Shown in pieces: positions 9,301-18,890 of a stretch of DNA of 64,000 nt. This DNA is from Frischella perrara (GTDB lineage Bacteria > Pseudomonadota > Gammaproteobacteria > Enterobacterales > Orbaceae): assembly GCF_000807275.1 (NCBI RefSeq), contig NZ_CP009056.1:496001-560000 (forward strand). Direction: 5' to 3'. A model generated the notes under the pieces. The model did no database searches and was not told the DNA's origin. It saw only the letters and a list, made by a program, of their open reading frames with translations. Both the position numbers and the translations under genes were made by a program. Position 1 is the stretch's first letter. The number at the start of each line of letters is the position of its first letter.

Positions 9301-10469
9301 TAGTAATTATTTTCACCTAATACCCGCTGTACTTCAGCCAAAGACGTTATACCTTTTTTAACCAGATTTAAGGCGGAGATGGATAGAGTGATAATCTGTT
9401 GTTGAATTATCAATTGTTGTATTTGATTTAATGAAAATTGATCACTGGCGAGTAATAAAGAACTGATTTCCGGTGTAATTATTAGAAATTCATAAATACC
9501 AATTCGCTCATAATAACCACCCAGGCAGTGTTCACAGCCTTTTGCAATATATTGAGAATATTGATTTGTTTGACCATCTTCTTCTATGATTAGTGGATCT
9601 GTGGCAATAATTTTACAATGTGGACAGAGTTTTCTTATCAAACGTTGAGCAATAACGAGTTTTAAACATGCTGCAATTAAATAGGTCTTAATTCCCATTT
9701 GACTTAATCTTACAAGTGTTTCTGCTGTGGAATTAGTATGAAGCGTAGATAACACTAAATGACCAGTTTGTGCAGCTTGAATGGCAATTTCTGCCGTGAT
9801 TTGATCTCGTATTTCACCAATCATAATGATATCGGGATCTTGTCGTAATAATGCACGTAACACAGAAGTAAAATCTAAGCCAGCTTTAATATTAACTTGT
9901 GTTTGATTAATACCAAGTAGTGGTATTTCAATCGGATCTTCAACACTACACACATTTCGTTGGGAACTCTCTACGTAATTTAATCCACTATATAATGTTA
10001 TTGTTTTACCACTTCCAGTTGGACCAGTGACCAAAATTAAGCCTTGAGGACTGTCTAATAACGTTTTGTAATCATTAAGTTGTTGTTGATCTAGCCCAAT
10101 TTGATCAAGCGATAAACCATGCTGGGAATTATCCATTATTCTTAATACTATTTTTTCGCCGTATAAAATGGGTAACGTTGATATTCGCATTGTGAGATTA
10201 CCAATAGCTAATTGACCATCTTGTGGTAAACGTTGTTCAGCAATATTTAAATTAGCCATGATCTTTATCCTTACAGTAACTTGTTTAGCTAATGTTACTG
10301 ATAATGTTCTAATCATTTGCAGAACGCCATCAACACGAATTCGAATACGATAGAGTGCTTGGTACGGCTCAAAATGAATATCTGATGCTCTCTTTGCTAT
10401 TGCATCTTGAATGATTTGATTGGTAATTTGAATTACCTCGTTTTCAGCATATTGAGTAGTATGATTCAT
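9300..10469 (-). CDS. pilB: Type IV pilus assembly ATPase (PilB/HofB/GspE family), short form
   Basis: Hexameric ATPase that powers pilin polymerisation. The protein has RASDIHFEPY and RIRVDGVLQ near the start, Walker A GPTGSGKT near residue 145, the Asp box with Walker B LRQDPDIIMIGEIRD, the His box QTGHLVLSTLHTNS, and a zinc tetracysteine (CPHC, then CEHC) near residues 285-315. At 389 aa it lacks most of the roughly 70-100 residue N-terminal domain found in PilB or HofB of about 460 aa, and starts almost at the N2 domain. The coding frame is intact and coupled to pilC. Confidence 0.92.
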   Translation of the reverse strand: MNHTTQYAENEVIQITNQIIQDAIAKRASDIHFEPYQALYRIRIRVDGVLQMIRTLSVTLAKQVTVRIKIMANLNIAEQRLPQDGQLAIGNLTMRISTLPILYGEKIVLRIMDNSQHGLSLDQIGLDQQQLNDYKTLLDSPQGLILVTGPTGSGKTITLYSGLNYVESSQRNVCSVEDPIEIPLLGINQTQVNIKAGLDFTSVLRALLRQDPDIIMIGEIRDQITAEIAIQAAQTGHLVLSTLHTNSTAETLVRLSQMGIKTYLIAACLKLVIAQRLIRKLCPHCKIIATDPLIIEEDGQTNQYSQYIAKGCEHCLGGYYERIGIYEFLIITPEISSLLLASDQFSLNQIQQLIIQQQIITLSISALNLVKKGITSLAEVQRVLGENNY

Positions 10470-10471
10470 TT

Positions 10472-10927
10472 TTAAAACCTAAATACGTCGTTACATGCCT
10501 GAATTAATGTTTTATTTTCCTCACTACTTTGACAGTTTTTAGACCAACTGACATCGCCGCTTTTGTTATTAATAGTAGGTGTCAATGTGACTGTTAGATC
10601 GGAAAGTGTATTGCGACCTTTCATAGTGATGATTCCTGAATTAACCTTTATTGATGCTACATAGTTAGTTGTTTTAGTTTCAGCAATACCTTCGCTACCA
10701 CTATTACAGGAAGTGAGTTTACCTTGAGAAAATGAACAAATTTCGACTGCGGTTTTATAACTGCTGATCGCTTGCAACATATCTGTCATGGCAGCTTTCT
10801 GAACATATCCTTGATAGGTGGGCATACCAATTGCGGCTAAAATGGCAATAACAGCTATAGCGATCATCAGTTCAATTAAAGTGAAACCTGATGTGGTTAA
10901 ATGGAACTTGAATTTTTTGTAATGCAT
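10472..10927 (-). CDS. ppdD: Type IVa major pilin (PpdD/PilA-like)
   Basis: Pilus subunit. A 14-residue leader with lysines ends in Gly, followed by the class IVa mature start FTLIELMIAIAVIAILAAIG, including the essential Glu at mature position 5. The rest resembles E. coli PpdD (PTYQGYVQKAAMTDML, TAVEIC, and a C-terminal disulfide pair with the end NDVFRF). Two further cysteines lie at SFSQGKLTSC. It is the first gene of the operon ppdD-pilB-pilC-pilD, two bases before pilB, with its promoter in the gap shared with divergent ampD. Confidence 0.93.
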   Translation of the reverse strand: MHYKKFKFHLTTSGFTLIELMIAIAVIAILAAIGMPTYQGYVQKAAMTDMLQAISSYKTAVEICSFSQGKLTSCNSGSEGIAETKTTNYVASIKVNSGIITMKGRNTLSDLTVTLTPTINNKSGDVSWSKNCQSSEENKTLIQACNDVFRF

Positions 10928-11107
10928 AAGTTGCCTTAAAATTTACCAATTTAATGTTATAACGGCAGTTTATGCATTTTTATAATCCCTCTAAAATAGG
11001 TAATAACGATTCACGTTACTCACAAGCAAATCGTTAACCATTATTTCAACACATGTTATAATTTTGCGATAATATCAGCAAATTACTAAACCAAAATTAG
11101 GTTATAA

Positions 11108-11647
11108 ATGTTGACCACAATACAAAAAGGTTGCTTAGATGGGGCAAGGTTTATTGCATCACCTTATTTTAATGAGCGACCAATCGGCGAAATGATAACA
11201 CTATTAGTGATCCACAATATTAGTTTACCGCCAAAACAGTATGGCGGACCTTATGTTGAACAATTATTTACTGGAAATCTGAATCCCAAAGAACATGTTT
11301 ACTTTTCGACAATTTATCATCTTGAGGTTTCCAGTCATTTATTTATTCGACGGGATGGTGAGGTGGTACAGTTTGTATCATTTGATAAGCGTGCTTGGCA
11401 TGCAGGTCAGTCTTGTTTTGAGGGGAAGGCTAATTGTAACGATTATTCAATTGGAATCGAATTAGAGGGATGTGATTTTGAGCCTTTTAATGAAATTCAA
11501 TATCAGCAATTAGCTAAAATTACGCAATGTCTAAAACACTATTATCCGATCCAAGCTATTGTTGGACATAGTGATATTGCACCAATTCGTAAAACTGATC
11601 CGGGTCCTTATTTTGATTGGGATTATTACCATAATTTAGTAAAATAA
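11108..11647 (+). CDS. ampD: 1,6-anhydro-N-acetylmuramyl-L-alanine amidase AmpD
   Basis: Cytoplasmic zinc amidase of peptidoglycan recycling that removes the peptide from anhydromuropeptides. At 179 aa it is of normal size. Zinc ligands are visible as His36 (LVIHNIS) and in the C-terminal GHSDIAPIRKTDPGPYFDW block, with the conserved SHLFIRRDGEVVQFV and RAWHAG centre. It is divergent from the pilin gene, the same ampD-ppdD neighbourhood as in E. coli, but ampE and nadC are absent here. Confidence 0.95.
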   Translation: MLTTIQKGCLDGARFIASPYFNERPIGEMITLLVIHNISLPPKQYGGPYVEQLFTGNLNPKEHVYFSTIYHLEVSSHLFIRRDGEVVQFVSFDKRAWHAGQSCFEGKANCNDYSIGIELEGCDFEPFNEIQYQQLAKITQCLKHYYPIQAIVGHSDIAPIRKTDPGPYFDWDYYHNLVK

Positions 11648-11702
11648 TCATTAAGTTATCGAATAAAAATGCAATGATTTTTTCGATTTTATGTGAGCAA
11701 AA

Positions 11703-12023
11703 ATGAACAATTTTAACCAACAATTTAGTCAATTACTTAATGACATTGAACAAGAAATGCAACGTATAGGTTTATGGCAGGTTGTACCCCCTAAACCTGA
11801 TGCCTTTTTAAGTGAGCAACCTTTTGCTATTGATACCATGCATTCATATCAATGGTTACAATGGATATTTTTACCAAGGATGCGTGCCATTATTGATGCT
11901 AATGGCGATATTCCTCGTAATTTTTCTCTGCATCCTTATTTTGAAGAATGTTTAAAAGAAGATATGCAGGTAATTATTTTTCTTCAACTTATCAAAAAGC
12001 TTGATGAGTTGGTTAAAGCCTAA
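11703..12023 (+). CDS. yqcC: YqcC family protein (DUF446)
   Basis: Small cytoplasmic helical protein of unknown role; in E. coli yqcC precedes the tRNA pseudouridine synthase gene truC. The 106-aa product matches YqcC in LWQ..PP.P..F.SEQPFAIDTM, QWLQWIFLPRM and the C-terminal IKKLDELVKA. It lies 55 bases after ampD in the same direction and could be co-transcribed. It overlaps the antiporter gene tail to tail by 11 bases. Confidence 0.85.
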   Translation: MNNFNQQFSQLLNDIEQEMQRIGLWQVVPPKPDAFLSEQPFAIDTMHSYQWLQWIFLPRMRAIIDANGDIPRNFSLHPYFEECLKEDMQVIIFLQLIKKLDELVKA

Positions 12024-13422
12024 TAAAGACTAGGCTGTCAATAATAAATAACGGTATTAATAGACTAATCGACCAGCGCATATATCCAAAAAAGCTAGGC
12101 ATATTGATATTAGACTGATTAGCTATACTTTTTACCATGATATTAGGTGCATTACCTATATAGGTCAATGCACCCATGAATACTGATCCCATTGATATTG
12201 CTAGTAAAGTGGTAGGAAAATTTGACATTAATATGTTGGCATCACCTGATGCAAGGTTGAAAAATACTAAATAGGTGGGTGCATTATCTAAGAATCCGGA
12301 TAAAAGTCCACTTAACCAAAAATACATATTATTAATAGGTTCACCACTACTATTTGTCACTACAGATATCATGTCTGATAATTCCCCTTCATTACCCGCC
12401 TTTAAAATTGCGATAACAGGAGTGATTGTGATAAATATACCAATAAATAATTTAGCTACTTCAATCATAGGATGCCAATGAAATTGATTACGGATACGTA
12501 ATGATTTAGTAGTTATGCTAAGTGATAAGATTATTAATATTATTAACGATAAATCGCGAATAAGGTTTGATAAACTGATAGTTGTATATAAGAATTCAAT
12601 GCTTATGTTAGTTTCCCATATAGCTGTCATCAAAACGGTTAGAATAACAAGAATAAGTAAAATGAAATTGTATTTACCTTCAATGTTTAGAACTAAGGAT
12701 TCAGTATTATTGTTTAGGTAGGGCTGCGGCTCTTTTCGATAGTAGTAGCGGTCAATAATATAAAAGGATGTCAGTAATAATGTTGTATTGAGCAATACCG
12801 GTAACCCCATCTGTTGCAATGTCCAGATAAAATCCACGCCTTTTAAAAAACCGATGAATAGCGGAGGATCACCTAATGGAGTAAGTCCCCCTCCAATATT
12901 AGCAACTAAAAAAATAAAGAAAATAATAATATGTACACGGTGTTGACGCTGTTCATTAGCACGGATAAGTGGTCGAATCATTAACATGGCGGAACCGGTA
13001 GTTCCCATTATGGAAGCGAGTAATATACCAATTAAAAGCAATAGCGTATTATTTATAGGAGTACCCTTAATATTACTATCAATTAGGATGCCACCTGATA
13101 TTGTGAAAAGTGCCAGCAGTAAGATCATAAATGGAATATATTCAGTTAAGATAGCATGGCAGACAAGTTGCATCGTTGACGATAAACCAAATTGCCAATT
13201 GAATAGTCCGATAAATACTAGTGTCCATCCGAAAATGATTTTACCGTAGTGGTGGTGCCAAAGCGATTTAAAAAGTATTGGCATTAATGCAATTGATAAT
13301 AAAATTGCGCCGAAAGGAATAATCCAATTTAATGAAAGTCTAGAACCATCTAAACCATCTGCGTAAGCTATAGGCGACAACAAGCAAAGATAACAAATTA
13401 AGACTGAGGATTTTAACGACAT
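12013..13422 (-). CDS. NhaD-like sodium:proton antiporter (ion transporter superfamily)
   Basis: Inner-membrane transporter of 469 aa with about 12-13 hydrophobic segments and a hydrophobic N-terminal signal-like segment. The family signature is the start LDGSRLSLNWIIPF, HHHYGK near residue 57 and the ion-binding hairpin motif GGLTPLGDPPLFIGFLKG near residue 180; a second conserved region FLDNAPTYLVFFNL lies near residue 380. These belong to the NhaD/CitMHS/ArsB-type fold, and close relatives are usually annotated as Na+/H+ antiporters. Exact substrate is inferred. Monocistronic by context. Confidence 0.8.
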   Translation of the reverse strand: MSLKSSVLICYLCLLSPIAYADGLDGSRLSLNWIIPFGAILLSIALMPILFKSLWHHHYGKIIFGWTLVFIGLFNWQFGLSSTMQLVCHAILTEYIPFMILLLALFTISGGILIDSNIKGTPINNTLLLLIGILLASIMGTTGSAMLMIRPLIRANEQRQHRVHIIIFFIFLVANIGGGLTPLGDPPLFIGFLKGVDFIWTLQQMGLPVLLNTTLLLTSFYIIDRYYYRKEPQPYLNNNTESLVLNIEGKYNFILLILVILTVLMTAIWETNISIEFLYTTISLSNLIRDLSLIILIILSLSITTKSLRIRNQFHWHPMIEVAKLFIGIFITITPVIAILKAGNEGELSDMISVVTNSSGEPINNMYFWLSGLLSGFLDNAPTYLVFFNLASGDANILMSNFPTTLLAISMGSVFMGALTYIGNAPNIMVKSIANQSNINMPSFFGYMRWSISLLIPLFIIDSLVFIRL

Positions 13423-13605
13423 ATTAAATTCTCGATACTAAGTAGCATAATTAATTCAGTTATCTTTTATAAAGAACTGAATATATATTTAAGAGTGAGT
13501 GACAGAAGTCGATATGCTTTCATTTTATCAAATTAGCAAATGAATGAGCATAAATTTTAATTTGATAAGGAACGTTAGATTTGATTGATGACTTGGTTTA
13601 GTTAA

Positions 13606-13642
13606 TGCTGATAAATTAACTATTATTTTTGATTTATCAGCA
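13606..13642. repeat. Inverted repeat between raiA and the antiporter gene
   Basis: TGCTGATAAAT and ATTTATCAGCA form 11-bp perfect arms with a 15-base loop, 48 bases after the raiA stop. Probably an mRNA 3' structure for raiA; a U-tract is lacking. Confidence 0.4.
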
Positions 13643-13689
13643 CATTATTAAAGCATCATGAGATGCGTTCTTGATTACTTATTATTATC

Positions 13690-14013
13690 TTATTGCGGGA
13701 TGTAATCTTTTAAACTTTCTGATGCTCGTCGGGATTCAGATTTATGTTGGAGCTTATTGAGTTGTTTTTCTAATTTAGCTATAAGCTCATTAACTGCTGT
13801 ATACATATCGTCATGTTTGGCTGAGGCAACTAATGAAGACCCCTTAGTTGCAATGGTTGCATCAACTAAAAATCCATCAGGTTCTTTTGATAGTATGAAA
13901 TGAGGGTTAATTAACAGCGCTCTCCATTTTTCGAGTTTTGTCATTTTATCTTCAATGTAACTTCTGATCGCTGGTGTAATATCCATTTGTTTACTGGTGA
14001 TACTTATAGTCAT
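13690..14013 (-). CDS. raiA: Ribosome-associated inhibitor RaiA (HPF/YfiA family, short form)
   Basis: Binds the 30S A/P-site region and stabilises inactive 70S ribosomes in stationary phase or cold shock. The 107-aa product follows E. coli RaiA (113 aa) closely: [63 protein letters not shown]. The LEKW and LSKEP pattern favours RaiA over HPF; the C-terminal tail is slightly shorter. A strong AGGGAG lies before the ATG. Single-gene unit. Confidence 0.93.
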   Translation of the reverse strand: MTISITSKQMDITPAIRSYIEDKMTKLEKWRALLINPHFILSKEPDGFLVDATIATKGSSLVASAKHDDMYTAVNELIAKLEKQLNKLQHKSESRRASESLKDYIPQ

Positions 14014-14218
14014 ACTTTATCTCCCTATTATTATTAAAACAAATAACATTTACATATTATTAATTTATGACTAACATGGCAAATTATTTAAAAAAGGTCA
14101 ATCTTTCTTTTGTAATAATTTGATTACAATCTAAAAAAATTAAATCTGACAATTTGCTGCTAATTTATTTATCCTCATAATTCATTTTTTATAACAGCAA
14201 TTATGGATCTAATATTAA

Positions 14219-14860
14219 TTAATCCTCGGCATAACCGGATTTCGGTATCATGGTTTGATCTAAATAAGCACGACCATTTATCATTGTTAATCTATCATCG
14301 CAAAACCATTTTATCACTAATGGATAAATTTGATGTTCCTGAGCCAATACTCGTTCAACAATATCTTGCTCTTCATCATTATCGAAAATAGGGACTTTAG
14401 CTTGTAAAATGATCGGTCCACCATCTAACTCATCCGTAACAAAGTGAACTGTTGTGCCATGTTCTTTGTCCCCAGCTTCCATTGCTCTACGATGCGTATT
14501 TAAACCGGGATATTTGGGTAATAAAGAGGGATGAATATTTAACATTTTACCTGAATAATGCTGAACAAAATGCGGGGTTAGAATACGCATATATCCAGCC
14601 AATACAATTAAATCTGGTTGATACTGTTCGATCTGCAATTGAAGTTGATGATCAAATGCTTCACGTGTTGCAAACTCTTTATGATTGATAACATGGCTAG
14701 GGATATTGGCTTGTTTGGCTCGCATTAGGCTATAGACATCGGGTTTATTACTGATTACAGCAACAATCTTTCCATTGATTAAGTTATTTTGACAAGCATT
14801 AATAATTGCTTGAAGATTCGAACCATTACCAGAAACCAATACTATAATTCTTTTCTTCAT
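14219..14860 (-). CDS. purN: Phosphoribosylglycinamide formyltransferase 1
   Basis: Transfers a formyl group from 10-formyl-THF to GAR in purine synthesis. At 213 aa it matches PurN: VSGNGSNLQAII phosphate loop, the AGYMRILTP folate site, NIHPSLLPKYPGLNTH containing the catalytic Asn and His, and HFVTDELDGGPII with the catalytic Asp. It lies downstream of purM, but a strong intrinsic-terminator-like hairpin occupies the 49-base gap, so its expression may depend on readthrough. Confidence 0.96.
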   Translation of the reverse strand: MKKRIIVLVSGNGSNLQAIINACQNNLINGKIVAVISNKPDVYSLMRAKQANIPSHVINHKEFATREAFDHQLQLQIEQYQPDLIVLAGYMRILTPHFVQHYSGKMLNIHPSLLPKYPGLNTHRRAMEAGDKEHGTTVHFVTDELDGGPIILQAKVPIFDNDEEQDIVERVLAQEHQIYPLVIKWFCDDRLTMINGRAYLDQTMIPKSGYAED

Positions 14861-14872
14861 TTTGTATAATCC

Positions 14873-14899
14873 AAAAAAAAGGGCGTTAATTTGCCCTTT
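14873..14899 (-). terminator. Intrinsic terminator or attenuator between purM and purN
   Basis: On the minus strand AAAGGGC / GCCCTTT forms a 7-bp stem with an 8-base loop, followed directly by eight T residues. It lies inside the purM-purN gap, which suggests partial termination that sets the purM to purN ratio. Confidence 0.75.
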
Positions 14900-14909
14900 G
14901 TTTGTGTTG

Positions 14910-15947
14910 TTATTTTATTACGACGCGTTCTACTGAATTCGATGACTTAATTTCACCTAATAGCCAAGCTTTTTCACCACAGGCGTTCAAGAATTTGATA
15001 GCAGGCTCAACAAAGGACTTAGGTAATACAATAATTAAACCGACACCACAATTGAAAGTACGATACATTTCATGGCTATCGATGCTACCGACTTGTTGAA
15101 GCCAATGAAATATACTCGGCCACTGCCAACTTTCACCATTAATAATCGCCTGAGTATTATCAGGTAAGACACGAGGAATATTCTCCCAAAAACCTCCCCC
15201 AGTAATATGAGCTATAGCGTGAACAGGAATCTGAGAAATTAATTTAAGGACTGATTGCACATAAATTTTAGTTGGGGTTAATAGATGATCCGCTAATGGA
15301 ACACCATCTAACAGTTCTTTGTTAGGATCAACTCCGGCAACTTCAATAATTTTTCGTACTAAAGAATAACCATTGGAATGTGGACCACTTGAAGCTAATG
15401 CAATGATCGCATCGCCGTTTTGCACTTTTGAACCATCAATAATTTCTGATTTTTCTACTACGCCAACGCAGAAGCCAGCAATGTCATAATCATTATTATG
15501 ATACATCCCCGGCATTTCTGCTGTTTCTCCACCGACTAAAGCACATCCAGCTTGTTGACAACCTTCAGCAATACCAGTCACAACTTCCGTTGCAACATCA
15601 ACATCTAATTTTCCTGTTGCGTAATAATCTAAGAAAAATAGAGGTTCAGCACCTTGGACAATTAAATCATTGACGCACATTGCAACGAGATCAATACCAA
15701 TAGTCTCATGACGATTTAAATCCATTGCAAGACGTAATTTAGTCCCCACACCATCGGTACCTGAAACTAATATAGGCTGTCTATATTTTTCTGGTATAGA
15801 ACACAATGCGCCAAATCCACCCAATCCCCCCATTACTTCCGGGCGGGTAGTTCGTTTAACCACTGGTTTAATCCGATTTACTAACTCATTACCGGCATCA
15901 ATATCAACGCCTGCATCTTTATAACTTAGCGAAGTTTTATGTGACAC
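14910..15947 (-). CDS. purM: Phosphoribosylformylglycinamidine cyclo-ligase (AIR synthetase)
   Basis: ATP-dependent ring closure of FGAM to AIR, step five of purine synthesis. The 345-aa product has the standard length and landmarks: [18 protein letters not shown] at the start, [55 protein letters not shown] and [13 protein letters not shown]. It is the first gene of purMN. No clear match to the PurR operator was seen upstream. Confidence 0.97.
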   Translation of the reverse strand: MSHKTSLSYKDAGVDIDAGNELVNRIKPVVKRTTRPEVMGGLGGFGALCSIPEKYRQPILVSGTDGVGTKLRLAMDLNRHETIGIDLVAMCVNDLIVQGAEPLFFLDYYATGKLDVDVATEVVTGIAEGCQQAGCALVGGETAEMPGMYHNNDYDIAGFCVGVVEKSEIIDGSKVQNGDAIIALASSGPHSNGYSLVRKIIEVAGVDPNKELLDGVPLADHLLTPTKIYVQSVLKLISQIPVHAIAHITGGGFWENIPRVLPDNTQAIINGESWQWPSIFHWLQQVGSIDSHEMYRTFNCGVGLIIVLPKSFVEPAIKFLNACGEKAWLLGEIKSSNSVERVVIK

Positions 15948-16275
15948 AATGAATTTCCTTTCAAGCTATTATTGAAAATTGTTCTTATTTTAACAATGTT
16001 ATGATTAATAGGCGATAAAATATTTAACTGATTAAAATCTGATTCCAATTTACTATTACTATCTCAAGTATGATTTAGTGTATTGATAACTTGCAAAAAT
16101 GCTTATTGTTTTATAAACGAAGTACTGATTGATAATATTGCTATTTCAGTAAATCTACGTATAATTAGGGACCATTCATGAGCAGGTATTTTTATTTGTT
16201 GTGAATTTTGTGGAAGTCACTGAATTAGAGATCGGGGCTTCTTTTATTTTATTATTTTTATATTGAGGTTTAGTT
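15948..16275. other. Divergent promoter region purM / rpsO
   Basis: The 328-base AT-rich gap holds the purM promoter on the minus strand and the rpsO promoter and leader on the plus strand. The rpsO leader of about 105 bases contains a GATCGGGGCTTC stretch that could pair. No gene is seen. Confidence 0.5.
16138..16165 (+). promoter_or_regulatory. Sigma-70 type promoter for rpsO
   Basis: TTGCTA (16138-16143), 16-base spacer, TATAAT (16160-16165). It leaves a leader of roughly 105 bases before rpsO. Confidence 0.5.
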
Positions 16276-16545
16276 ATGTCTCTAACTGCTGCAGATAAAG
16301 CAAAAATCGTTGCTGATTTTGGTCGTGGTACTAACGACACAGGTTCTACTGAAGTACAAGTTGCTCTTTTAACTGCTCGTATTAATGATTTACAAGGTCA
16401 CTTCTCTGAGCATAAAAAAGATCATCATAGTCGTCGTGGTCTATTACGCATGGTTTCTAGCCGTCGTAAATTACTTGATTACTTAAAACGTACTGATGTT
16501 GAACGTTATAATCAGTTAATTCAAAGATTAGGTTTACGTCGCTAA
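16276..16545 (+). CDS. rpsO: 30S ribosomal protein S15
   Basis: Primary-binding protein of the 30S platform that contacts the 16S rRNA three-way junction and bridge B4. The 89-aa length is standard, with [35 protein letters not shown] and [16 protein letters not shown] precedes the ATG. In many relatives pnp follows rpsO; here a strong terminator follows and pnp is not nearby. Confidence 0.98.
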   Translation: MSLTAADKAKIVADFGRGTNDTGSTEVQVALLTARINDLQGHFSEHKKDHHSRRGLLRMVSSRRKLLDYLKRTDVERYNQLIQRLGLRR

Positions 16546-16566
16546 TTTTTAAAAAATCAATTTAGA

Positions 16567-16594
16567 AAACCACTCTTAGAGAGTGGTTTTTTTT
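16567..16594 (+). terminator. rpsO terminator
   Basis: AAACCACTCT / AGAGTGGTTT stem with a 3-base loop followed by eight T. A classic intrinsic terminator. Confidence 0.85.
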
Positions 16595-16725
16595 ATGTCT
16601 TAAACTTCAATAATAATGTTTAAAACTAGCAGGTTTTCTTTTTAAATAATTCGTATAGTTTTTATGAAATCTTATTCAAAAAAGTTTGTAAAAAATAAGG
16701 AGAGTTTTTAAAAAAAGTTGTTTAA

Positions 16726-16756
16726 AAATAAAAATGTTCAGCCGAATGACTGAACA
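16726..16756 (-). terminator. Transketolase terminator
   Basis: On the minus strand TGTTCAG / CTGAACA (7-bp stem, 8-base loop) followed by TTTTTATTTTT. It lies beyond a separate perfect palindrome that comes first after the gene. Confidence 0.75.
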
Positions 16757-16760
16757 TTAG

Positions 16761-16790
16761 AAACAGATCTTTGTTAACAAAGATCTGTTT
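16761..16790. repeat. Perfect 30-bp palindrome downstream of transketolase gene
   Basis: Arms AAACAGATCTTTG and CAAAGATCTGTTT around the self-complementary centre TTAA, so all 30 bases are palindromic. It lies 12 bases after the tkt stop and before the U-tailed terminator. It may be an mRNA-stabilising hairpin or a protein-binding site. Confidence 0.6.
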
Positions 16791-16802
16791 GATTTGCTAT
16801 AG

Positions 16803-18809
16803 TTAATTTAACAGTGATTTCGCCTGTGCTAAGACATTCTCAACGGTGAAACCAAACTCCTTAAAGAGTAATTCAGCCGGAGCAGATTCACCAAATGATG
16901 TCATACCAATGACTTTACCTGTAAGCCCGACGTATTTATACCAATAGTCAGCAATTCCTGCCTCTATAGCTATGCGTTTTGTGACAGAGCTCGGTAATAC
17001 AGTTTCTTTATAAGAGGCGTCTTGCTTATCGAAGGCATCTGTAGCAGGCATAGAAACTACTCTGACTAATTTTCCTTCTCGGGTTAATGTTTCATATGCT
17101 TCAACAGCAAGTTCAACTTCCGAACCTGTGGCAATTAAGATCAGTTCTGGTGTACCATCACAATCTTTGAGAATATAACCACCACGATAGATATTTGCTA
17201 ATTGCTCTGGAGTACGATCTTGTTGTTTTAGATTTTGTCTTGAGAATATTAAAGCAGTTGGTCCGTCTTCTCTTTCGATTGCATATTGCCAAGCAACAGC
17301 CGACTCAACCTGATCACAAGGTCGCCATGTACTCATATTTGGAGTTAACCGCAAGCTCGCCATTTGTTCCACTGGTTGGTGAGTTGGTCCGTCTTCACCT
17401 AGACCAATTGAGTCATGCGTGTAAACAAAGATTGAACGAATTTTCATTAATGCTGCCATTCGAAGTGCATTACGGGCATATTCCATAAACATTAAGAATG
17501 TTGCACCGTAAGGAACAAATCCACCATGTAAAGCGATACCATTCATGATAGCAGACATACCGAATTCACGTACACCATAATGAATATAGTTACCATCAGG
17601 ATTTGCCAGAATTTCCTTAGAACCTGACCACATGGTTAAGTTACTCGGTGCAAGGTCAGCACTACCACCTAAAAAGTCTGGTAAAATTTTACCAAAAGCT
17701 TCAATAGCATTTTGTGATGCTTTGCGTGTCGCAATGGTCGCTGGATTAGCTTGCAGGTGTTCTACAAATGCTTTTGCATCTTGCTGCCAATTTTGTGGTA
17801 ATTGGTTCGTTGTACGGCGTTTAAATTCTTTAGCTAATTCAGGATGAGCTTTTTCATATGCAGCAAAACGTTGATTCCACTGCTCTTCAAGTTTTTGACC
17901 TTTTGGCTTAGCATCCCAAGCAGTGTAATATTGTTCAGGGATTTCAAAAGGTGCATATTGCCAACCAATATTTTTGCGCGTTGCTTCAATTTCAGCATCA
18001 CCTAATGGTGAACCATGACAATCATGACTGCCTGCTTTATTTGGAGAACCAAAACCAATGACAGTTTTGCACATTAATAAAGATGGTTTATCAGTTACAG
18101 CTTGTGCTTGTTCAATCGCCAGCTTAATGGCTTGAGCATCATGGCCATCAATATCCCGAATAACATGCCAACCATACGCTTCAAAACGTTTAGCTGTATC
18201 ATCTGTAAACCAACCTTCAATATGACCATCAATGGATATGCCATTTTCGTCATATAATGCTATGAGTTTACCTAATTTAAGGGTACCAGCAAGTGAACAT
18301 GCTTCATGAGAAACGCCTTCCATTAAGCAACCGTCACCTACAAATGTATAGGTATAGTGATCGACTATTTCATGCCCAGGACGATTAAATTGCGCAGCTA
18401 AAGTTCTCTCAGCTATAGCCATGCCTACAGCATTAGTGATCCCTTGTCCTAATGGACCTGTAGTCGTTTCAACACCAGGAGTATAACCATATTCAGGGTG
18501 ACCAGGTGTTTTAGAATGCAATTGACGGAAGTTTTTAATATCATCTATCGACACATCATAGCCACTTAAATGTAATAAGCTATAAATCAACATTGAACCA
18601 TGACCATTGGATAATATAAAACGGTCACGATCAACCCATTGTGGGTTGCTTGGATTATGTTTTAGAAATCCACGCCAAAGTACTTCTGCAATATCAGCCA
18701 TTCCCATAGGTGCACCAGGATGTCCTGACTTGGCTTTTTGTACGCCATCCATACTCAGCGCGCGGATAGCATTTGCCAGCTCGCGATGAGATAATGTTGT
18801 TGTATTCAT
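16803..18809 (-). CDS. tktA: Transketolase
   Basis: Thiamine diphosphate enzyme of the pentose phosphate pathway that moves two-carbon ketol units. At 668 aa it matches TktA/TktB (about 663 aa). Landmarks are [14 protein letters not shown], the ThDP motif [31 protein letters not shown], the active-site [32 protein letters not shown] and ISRQ-like FSRQNLKQQ. The gene lies 81 bases downstream of the transaldolase gene on the same strand, so the two non-oxidative pentose phosphate enzymes probably share a transcript. The assignment to tktA rather than tktB is by convention only. Confidence 0.97.
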   Translation of the reverse strand: MNTTTLSHRELANAIRALSMDGVQKAKSGHPGAPMGMADIAEVLWRGFLKHNPSNPQWVDRDRFILSNGHGSMLIYSLLHLSGYDVSIDDIKNFRQLHSKTPGHPEYGYTPGVETTTGPLGQGITNAVGMAIAERTLAAQFNRPGHEIVDHYTYTFVGDGCLMEGVSHEACSLAGTLKLGKLIALYDENGISIDGHIEGWFTDDTAKRFEAYGWHVIRDIDGHDAQAIKLAIEQAQAVTDKPSLLMCKTVIGFGSPNKAGSHDCHGSPLGDAEIEATRKNIGWQYAPFEIPEQYYTAWDAKPKGQKLEEQWNQRFAAYEKAHPELAKEFKRRTTNQLPQNWQQDAKAFVEHLQANPATIATRKASQNAIEAFGKILPDFLGGSADLAPSNLTMWSGSKEILANPDGNYIHYGVREFGMSAIMNGIALHGGFVPYGATFLMFMEYARNALRMAALMKIRSIFVYTHDSIGLGEDGPTHQPVEQMASLRLTPNMSTWRPCDQVESAVAWQYAIEREDGPTALIFSRQNLKQQDRTPEQLANIYRGGYILKDCDGTPELILIATGSEVELAVEAYETLTREGKLVRVVSMPATDAFDKQDASYKETVLPSSVTKRIAIEAGIADYWYKYVGLTGKVIGMTSFGESAPAELLFKEFGFTVENVLAQAKSLLN

Positions 18810-18890
18810 ATTCTATTATCCCCAATAAAATTCATTTAATAAAAAGGTTCATTGCTTAATAATTAATTTACATTACTTTAAGTTGTTTAA

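Noticed and set aside
14203-14391. Plus-strand ORF overlapping purN
   Set aside because: Antisense to the conserved end of purN and has no recognisable features.
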